The notes below the pieces were generated by a model. That model was not told where the DNA came from. It searched no databases and worked only from the letters and a program-made list of their open reading frames with translations. Position numbers and translations under genes: made by a program. This document shows positions 41,136 to 46,205 of a stretch of DNA of 46,205 nt, piece after piece. Source of the DNA: JAMWZF01 sp041628615 (GTDB taxonomy: Bacteria; Pseudomonadota; Alphaproteobacteria; Rhodobacterales; Rhodobacteraceae); assembly GCA_041628615.1 (NCBI GenBank), contig JBFKOW010000003.1, forward strand, positions 1 to 46,205, read 5' to 3'. Every line of letters starts with the position of its first letter. The first letter of the stretch is position 1.

Positions 41136-43126
41136 GCGTGACGGACAAGCCCCGCCTCGACCACGCGCACGTCCTGGCGCTGCTGGAGCACATGATCCGC
41201 ATCCGGCGGTTCGAGGACAAATGCGCCGAACTTTACACCCAGGAAAAGATCCGCGGCTTCCTGCACCTCTACGATGGCGAAGAGGCGATCGCCGCCGGGG
41301 TGATCCCGGTGCTGACCGAGGCCGACCGGATCGTCGCCACCTACCGCGAGCACGGCCATGCGCTGGTGCGCGGGGTGCCGATGACCACGGTGATGGCCGA
41401 GATGCTCGGCAAGGCCGAGGGCTGTTCCGGCGGCCGCGGCGGGTCGATGCACCTGTTCGACGCCGGCACCAACTTCTACGGCGGCAACGCCATCGTCGGC
41501 GGCGGACTGCCGCTTGCCGCCGGGCTGGCGCTGGGCGACCGGATGGCCGGCACCGGCGCGATCACCGCCTGCTTCTTCGGCGAGGGCGCGGTGGCCGAGG
41601 GCGAGTTCCACGAGACCATGAACCTTGCCGAACTCTGGGACCTGCCGGTGCTGTTCGTGTGCGAGAACAACGGCTACGCGATGGGCACCGCGTTGGGCCG
41701 CACCGAGTCCGAGACCGACATCCGCGCCAAGGCCGCCGCCTACGGCATCCACGCCGAGACGGTGGACGGGATGAACGTGGTCGAGGTCGAGGCCGCCGCC
41801 CGCCGCGCCCGGTCGCTGATCCGCGAGACCGGGCGGCCGGTGTTCCTCGACTGCCGGACCTACCGGTTCCGGGCGCATTCGATGTTCGACGCCCAGCTCT
41901 ACCGCGACAAGGCCGAGGTCGAGTCCTGGCGCGCCAAGGGGCCGATCGTGCGGTTCCAGGGCTGGTTGACCGAGAACGGCCTGGTCCGCGAGGCCGAGAT
42001 CGCCGCGATCGAGGACCGGGTGTCGGCCGAGATCGCCGAGGCCGTGGCCTTTGCCGAGGCCGGGACCTGGGAGCCGGTCGAATCCCTGCCCGCCCATGTG
42101 CTCGGGCCGCAGCCCGCGCCGCCGCCGCCCGCCGCGCCGTCCGGCGAGACCGCCGAGACGACCTACCGCGAGGCGGTGAAACAGGCGATCCGCGACGCGA
42201 TGCTGCGCGACGACCGGGTGTTCCTGATGGGCGAGGACGTGGGCGCCTATGGCGGCTGCTACGCGGTCACCAAGGGCCTGATGGCCGAGTTCGGCGAGGA
42301 CCGGATCCGCGACACGCCGCTGTCCGAATCCGGCTTCACCGGGGCCGGGATCGGCGCCGCCGCCGCCGGGATGCGGCCCATCGTCGAACTGATGACGGTG
42401 AACTTCTCGCTGCTGGCGCTCGACCAGATCATGAACACCGCCGCCACCATCCGGCACATGTCGGGCGGCCAGTTCGGCGTGCCGCTGGTGATCCGCATGG
42501 CGACCGGCGCGGGCAAGCAGCTTGCGGCGCAGCATTCGCATTCGCTGGAGGGCTGGTATGCCCACATTCCCGGCCTCAAGGTGCTCGCCCCCGCCACCGT
42601 GGAGGACGCGCGCGGCATGCTCTGGACCGCGCTCGAGGATCCCGACCCGGTGCTGATCTTCGAGAACGTGATGCTCTACAACCGAGCCGAGCCGCTCGAC
42701 ACCGCCGCCGGCCCGGTGGACATCTCGCGCGCCGCGATCAGGCGGGCGGGCGCCGACCTGAGCCTGATCACCTACGGCGGGTCGCTGCACAAGACGCTGG
42801 AGGCCGCCGAGGCGCTGGCGGCCGAGGGCATCGACGCCGAGGTGATCGACCTGCGCACCCTGCGCCCGCTCGACGACGCCACGATCATGGCCTCGGTCGG
42901 CAAGACCCGCCGCGCGGTGATCGTGGACGAGGGCTGGCGCAGCGGATCGCTCGCCGCCGAGATCATGGCCCGGATCGTGGAACAGGCGTTCTGGTCGCTC
43001 GACGGGCCGGTGGGCCGGGTCTGCTCGGCCGAGGTTCCGATCCCCTATCCGAAGCACCTGGAGGACGCCGCGATTCCGCAGGTCCCCGCCATCGTCGCCG
43101 CCGCCAGGGCACAGATGGGGCGCTGA
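41132..43126 (+). CDS. Fused 2-oxoacid dehydrogenase E1 (alpha-beta)
   Basis: This is a TPP-dependent decarboxylase/dehydrogenase of 664 residues in which E1alpha (about 1-325) and E1beta (about 343-664) are one chain. The alpha part has MIRIRRFEDKCAELY, EHGHALVRGV, GGRGGSMHLFD and the TPP motif GEGAVAEGEFHETMNLAELWDLPVLFVCENN (150-180). A Pro/Ala linker PQPAPPPPAAP joins it to the beta part: MLRDDRVFLMGEDVGAYGG, DTPLSESGFTGAGIGAAAAG, AQHSHSLEGWYAHIPGLKVLAPA. It resembles pyruvate or acetoin dehydrogenase E1; substrate choice is unclear. The start overlaps the acsA stop (ATGA), and E2 follows after 1 bp. No E3 gene is in the window. Confidence 0.92.
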
Positions 43127-43127
43127 G

Positions 43128-44342
43128 ATGGGGATCTTCTCGATGCCCTCGCTGGGGGCCGACATGGAGGCCGGCACGCTGGTCGAATGGCTGGTGAAGC
43201 CCGGCGACAGCGTCCACCGGGGCGACGTGGTCGCGGTGGTGGAGACCCAGAAGGGCGCGATCGAGATCGAGATATTCGAGGACGGCACGGTGCAGGACCT
43301 GCTGGCCGATCTGGGCCACAGTCTGCCGGTGGGCGCGCCCCTGGCGACGATCCTCGCCGCGGGCGAGGCGCCGCCCGAGAGATCCGGCGAGCGCCCGGCG
43401 GCGCCCCCCGATCCAGCGCCGGCCGAAGCCGTTCCGCCTGCCCCACCCCCAGAACCGACACCAGTCGAAACACCGGCCAAGTCACCGGCCCCGCCGCAAG
43501 CATCGGCCGCGCCGCCGCCGGCCGACGGCAAGCGGATCTCGCCCGCCGCCCGCCGCCGGGCGGCGGAACTCGGGGTCGATGTCGGCGCGATCAAGGGCTC
43601 GGGCCCCGGCGGCGCGATCCTGCTCGCCGATGTCGCCCATGCCGCGCCGGGTCAGCGCCCTGCGGAGGGCGGCCCGATGGCCCAGATGCGCAAGGCGATC
43701 GCCGCCGCGATGACCCGGTCCAAGGCCACGATCCCGCATTTCTACCTGTCCGAGACGATCGACGTGGACCCGGCGATCCGGTTCCTCGACGACCGCAACG
43801 CCGGGGTGCCGCCGGCCGGGCGGGTGCTGCTCGGGGCGGTGCTGGTGCGCGCAGCCACGCTCGCGGCGCAACGGGTCCCGGCGATGAACGGGCATTACGT
43901 CGAAGGGTCGGGTTTTGTCCCCTCCGACACCGTCAATACCGGCGTCGCCATCGCGCTGCGCGGCGGCGGGCTGGTGGCCCCGGCGCTGATCGACGCGGGC
44001 GCAATGGACCTCGACGCGACGATGGCGGGGATGCGCGACCTCGTGACCCGGGCGCGGGCGGGGCGGCTGCGCGGCTCCGAGATGACCGCCGGCACGATCA
44101 CCGTCTCCAGCCTCGGCGATACCGGGGCCGAGGCGATGACCGGGGTGATCTTCCCGCCGCAGGTGGCGCTCGTCGGCCTCGGCGCGCCGCACCTGCGGCC
44201 CTGGGTCGTGGACGGAAGGATCGCGCCCCGCCACGTCGTCACCCTGACCCTGTCCGCCGACCACCGGGTCAGCGACGGGCGGCAGGCGGCCCGCTACATC
44301 GCCGCCTTCGAAGAGCTGGTCCAGACCCCGGAGGAGCTATGA
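43128..44342 (+). CDS. Dihydrolipoamide acyltransferase (E2)
   Basis: This 404-residue E2 component has one N-terminal lipoyl domain (FSMPSLGADMEAGTLVEWLVKPGD, lipoyl Lys 42 in VETQKGAIEIE), a Pro/Ala linker of about 55 residues, and a peripheral-subunit-binding domain (KRISPAARRRAAELGVDVGAIKGSGPGGAILLADV, 135-169). The catalytic domain has SKATIPHFYLSETIDV and the active-site LSADHRVSDGRQAARYIAAFEEL, His 379. The acyl group from E1 is passed from lipoate to CoA. ETQKG instead of the common ETDKA marks a distinct E2 subgroup. The stop overlaps the ACP start (ATGA). Confidence 0.92.
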   Translation: MGIFSMPSLGADMEAGTLVEWLVKPGDSVHRGDVVAVVETQKGAIEIEIFEDGTVQDLLADLGHSLPVGAPLATILAAGEAPPERSGERPAAPPDPAPAEAVPPAPPPEPTPVETPAKSPAPPQASAAPPPADGKRISPAARRRAAELGVDVGAIKGSGPGGAILLADVAHAAPGQRPAEGGPMAQMRKAIAAAMTRSKATIPHFYLSETIDVDPAIRFLDDRNAGVPPAGRVLLGAVLVRAATLAAQRVPAMNGHYVEGSGFVPSDTVNTGVAIALRGGGLVAPALIDAGAMDLDATMAGMRDLVTRARAGRLRGSEMTAGTITVSSLGDTGAEAMTGVIFPPQVALVGLGAPHLRPWVVDGRIAPRHVVTLTLSADHRVSDGRQAARYIAAFEELVQTPEEL

Positions 44343-44593
44343 CCGATCCCGACTACCGCGCCATCTTCGTCGCCGCGCTGACCGGCGTGGCCCCGGACAT
44401 CGACCCCGGCGACGTGGGCGACGACGACCACATCCAGGACGATCTCGAACTCGACTCGATGGACGTGCTGAACCTCGTGGCGGCGCTGCACGAGACGCTG
44501 GGGGTGGACATCCCCGAGCGGGACTACCCGCAGATCGCCACCGCCGGGCTCGCCGCGGCCTATCTTGCCCGCGCCCACCGGGCGGCCGGATGA
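44339..44593 (+). CDS. Acyl carrier protein
   Basis: This 84-residue acidic helical protein has the phosphopantetheine site DLELDSMDVLNLVAALHETLGVDIPERDYPQIAT; Ser in DSM is the attachment residue. It is a stand-alone ACP, not next to fatty-acid or polyketide genes. It lies between E2 and an iron-sulfur electron-transfer gene, with 4-bp ATGA overlaps at both ends. That suggests it works with the acyl-CoA ligase/E2 products, for example carrying an acyl group made by the complex. A carrier synthase for activation is not present locally. Confidence 0.88.
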   Translation: MTDPDYRAIFVAALTGVAPDIDPGDVGDDDHIQDDLELDSMDVLNLVAALHETLGVDIPERDYPQIATAGLAAAYLARAHRAAG

Positions 44594-45714
44594 CCGGAGC
44601 GGCGATGATCCTGCCGGGCGACGGGCTCGACGCGCTGGTGGCGCTGCTGATCGGCGAGGGCCGGGCGGTCTACGGCCCGGTGGCCCGGGACGGCGCGGTG
44701 GTGCTCGACCGGATCGAGAGCCCCGGCGCGCTGGCCCGCGGCTGGACCATCGAGGCCGGGCCGGGGCGCTACCGGGCGCATCCGGGGGGCGACGCGGTGT
44801 TCGACCACGTGATCGGCCCGACGCCGTGGAAGCGGTTCCTGCACCCGCCGCGCGAAACCCTCTACCGGATGACCCGGACCGCCGAGGGCATCGCCGTCAC
44901 CGCCCCGGCGGACGAGGCCACGCCGACCCCGATGGCCTTCCTCGGGGTGCGGCCCTGCGATCTCGCTGCGCTGGCGGCGCTCGACCGGGCGATGACCGGC
45001 GGCCCCCATGCCGACCCGCGCTATGCCCGGCGGCGCGCCGCGACGCTGCTGATCGCGGTCAATTGCCGGGTCGCCGCCGAGACCTGCTTCTGCGCCTCGA
45101 TGGGCACCGGGCCGGCGGCAGAGGCGGGCTACGACCTGGTCCTGTCGGAACTCGGGCGCTGCGACGGCACGCGGTTCCTGATCGCCGCCGGAAGCCCGCA
45201 GGGCGCGGCGGTCATGGCCGCCCTGCCCGACCTCCGCCCGGCAACCGACGAAGACGCAGCCGAGGCCCGCGCCGGGTCCGGGAGCGCCGCGGCGGCACAG
45301 GTCCGGCGGGTCAAACCCGAGGGCCTGCCGCCCCGGCTGCGCGCCGCCGCCGAACACCCGCACTGGGACGCGGTGGCCGCGCGCTGCCTGAACTGCACCA
45401 ACTGCACGATGGTCTGCCCTACCTGCTTCTGCACCTCGGTCGAGGAGGTCAGCGACCTCGCCGGCACCGGGTTCGAGCGGCGGCAGCGCTGGGACAGCTG
45501 CTTCACCACCGATTTCAGCCACGTTCACGGCGGATCGGTGCGGCCCTCGGCCCGGTCCCGCTACCGGCAATGGCTGACCCACAAGCTCGGCACCTGGCCC
45601 GAGCAGTTCGGCGGCGACCTCGGCTGCACCGGCTGCGGGCGCTGCATCGCCTGGTGCCCGGTGGGGATCGACCTGACCGAGGAACTCGCCATCCTGACGG
45701 AGCCCGCGCCATGA
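44590..45714 (+). CDS. HydB/AsrA-like protein with two [4Fe-4S] ferredoxin motifs
   Basis: This 374-residue protein has the pattern of sulfhydrogenase beta subunit or anaerobic sulfite reductase subunit A: PTPWKRFLHPPRETLYR, FLGVRPCDLAALAALDRAM, VNCRVAAETCFCASMGTGP, then CLNCTNCTMVCPTC (Cys 266, 269, 272, 276), RWDSCFTTDFSHVHGG and CTGCGRCIAWCPVG (Cys 346, 349, 352, 356). In group 3b [NiFe] hydrogenases such a subunit passes electrons between the hydrogenase dimer and the FAD/NAD(P) subunit. The other subunits would lie beyond the right edge. ATGA overlaps join it to the ACP gene upstream and the cNMP gene downstream. Confidence 0.87.
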   Translation: MTGAAMILPGDGLDALVALLIGEGRAVYGPVARDGAVVLDRIESPGALARGWTIEAGPGRYRAHPGGDAVFDHVIGPTPWKRFLHPPRETLYRMTRTAEGIAVTAPADEATPTPMAFLGVRPCDLAALAALDRAMTGGPHADPRYARRRAATLLIAVNCRVAAETCFCASMGTGPAAEAGYDLVLSELGRCDGTRFLIAAGSPQGAAVMAALPDLRPATDEDAAEARAGSGSAAAAQVRRVKPEGLPPRLRAAAEHPHWDAVAARCLNCTNCTMVCPTCFCTSVEEVSDLAGTGFERRQRWDSCFTTDFSHVHGGSVRPSARSRYRQWLTHKLGTWPEQFGGDLGCTGCGRCIAWCPVGIDLTEELAILTEPAP

Positions 45715-46178
45715 AGATCGAAGGACTGGACCACATCCTCGGGCAGCACCGGCTGTTCCGCGACCTCGACCCGGACTTCCTGCGGCTGGTCGCGGGCTGC
45801 GCCGCCAACCGGGTGTTCCCGCCCGGGACCCGGCTGGCCCGGCACGGCGAGCCGATGTCGCATATCTACCTCGTCCGCGCCGGCCACGTCGCGGCCGAGA
45901 TCGCCGCCCCGGGGCGCGGCCGGCTGCGGATCCTCACGGTCGGCCCGGACGAGGTGCTGGGCCTGTCCTGGCTGGTGCCGCCGTTCAAGTGGGGCACCGA
46001 TGCCGAGACCGTGGACGAGGTCCGCGCGGTCGAGATCGACGCCGACTGCCTGCGCCGCAAATGCGAGGCGGATCCGGCCATCGGCTACGCCGTGCTCAAG
46101 CGGTTCATGACCCCGATCGTGGAACGGCTGCACGCCACGCGGCTGCAGATGCTGGATGTCTATGGCCCTCGCCGCTGA
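45711..46178 (+). CDS. Cyclic nucleotide-binding-domain protein without HTH
   Basis: This is a 155-residue stand-alone cNMP/Crp-type beta-roll: LFRDLDPDFLRLVAGCAANRVFPPGTRLARHGEPMSHIYLVRAGHVAAEI, GPDEVLGLSWLVPPFKWGTDAETVDEVRAVEIDADCLRRKCEADPAIGYAVLKRFM, then a C-helix. No DNA-binding domain follows, so it is not a transcription factor of the normal Crp kind and more likely controls a protein partner. Similar genes sit beside hydB/hydG in group 3b hydrogenase operons, as I recall. It overlaps the HydB-like gene by 4 bp. Confidence 0.85.
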   Translation: MKIEGLDHILGQHRLFRDLDPDFLRLVAGCAANRVFPPGTRLARHGEPMSHIYLVRAGHVAAEIAAPGRGRLRILTVGPDEVLGLSWLVPPFKWGTDAETVDEVRAVEIDADCLRRKCEADPAIGYAVLKRFMTPIVERLHATRLQMLDVYGPRR

Positions 46179-46205
46179 TCCCGCCGCCCGGCCCGGCACG
46201 GCCGA
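46162..46205 (+). CDS. Start of next operon gene (cut by window edge)
   Basis: An ATG 17 bp inside the end of the cNMP gene opens a frame, MALAADPAARPGTA, that runs off the window. Given the preceding gene, the expected product would be the FAD/NAD(P)-binding HydG-type subunit, but 14 residues are too few to tell. Confidence 0.35.
   Translation, partial: MALAADPAARPGTA

Overview
The window looks like chromosomal DNA of a GC-rich alphaproteobacterium, most likely a member of the Rhodobacterales. The support is consistently G/C-ending codons, housekeeping orders familiar from that group (purM-purN-rnd; bolA divergent from a J-domain gene; glmU-glmS), a VPLPA-CTERM surface protein, a DctPQM TRAP transporter, and FNR-type boxes. 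No rRNA, CRISPR array, phage module or intact insertion sequence is visible.

Left part (1-10.6 kb). The edge holds a TIR-domain gene fragment abutting a 3'-truncated DegT-type aminotransferase, joined in a GC-rich microhomology. Then come a phosphoglycolate phosphatase, the amino-sugar genes glmU and glmS coupled to an AlkD-like repair gene, a small lipoprotein, moaA, a Kdo transferase gene (waaA) whose best-placed start is an ATC codon, a LysR regulator and a SAM methyltransferase.

Catabolic island (10.6-18.4 kb). A GntR regulator and a Gfo/Idh/MocA oxidoreductase diverge from a run of six genes: LLM flavin monooxygenase, aldo-keto reductase, flavin reductase, and TRAP transporter subunits Q, M and P, ending in a hairpin terminator. 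The three enzymes match the classes of the sulfoquinovose monooxygenase (sulfo-SMO) core SmoC/SmoB/SmoA, so a sulfosugar or other organosulfonate is the leading substrate guess.

Middle part (18.4-34.1 kb). This holds mostly single genes: a YjdF/DUF2238-like membrane protein, an EEP-family hydrolase, a FadR-type regulator, a Sel1 protein and a MauG-type dihaem peroxidase whose divergent 5' ends overlap, two tandem paralogous SLT-like secreted proteins, gatB with a sharply AT-rich internal patch, a VPLPA-CTERM protein, bolA, a J-domain protein, rnd, purN-purM, a tRNA with anticodon CAT (probably tRNA-Ile2), a histidine kinase without a neighbouring response regulator, an MBL hydrolase and tRNA-Asn.

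Right part (34.2-46.2 kb). This looks like a low-oxygen energy region. ppsA and a SERCA-like Ca2+ ATPase diverge around a palindromic FNR-type box placed almost exactly midway between their starts. Then follows a tightly overlapped operon: acetyl-CoA synthetase, fused E1alpha-E1beta 2-oxoacid dehydrogenase, lipoyl E2, acyl carrier protein, a two-[4Fe-4S] HydB/AsrA-like protein and a cNMP-domain protein without HTH, running off the window. The HydB-like plus cNMP pair suggests a group 3b [NiFe] hydrogenase beyond the edge. The linkage of acetate/2-oxoacid/acyl-carrier chemistry to such a module is the most interesting candidate system here.
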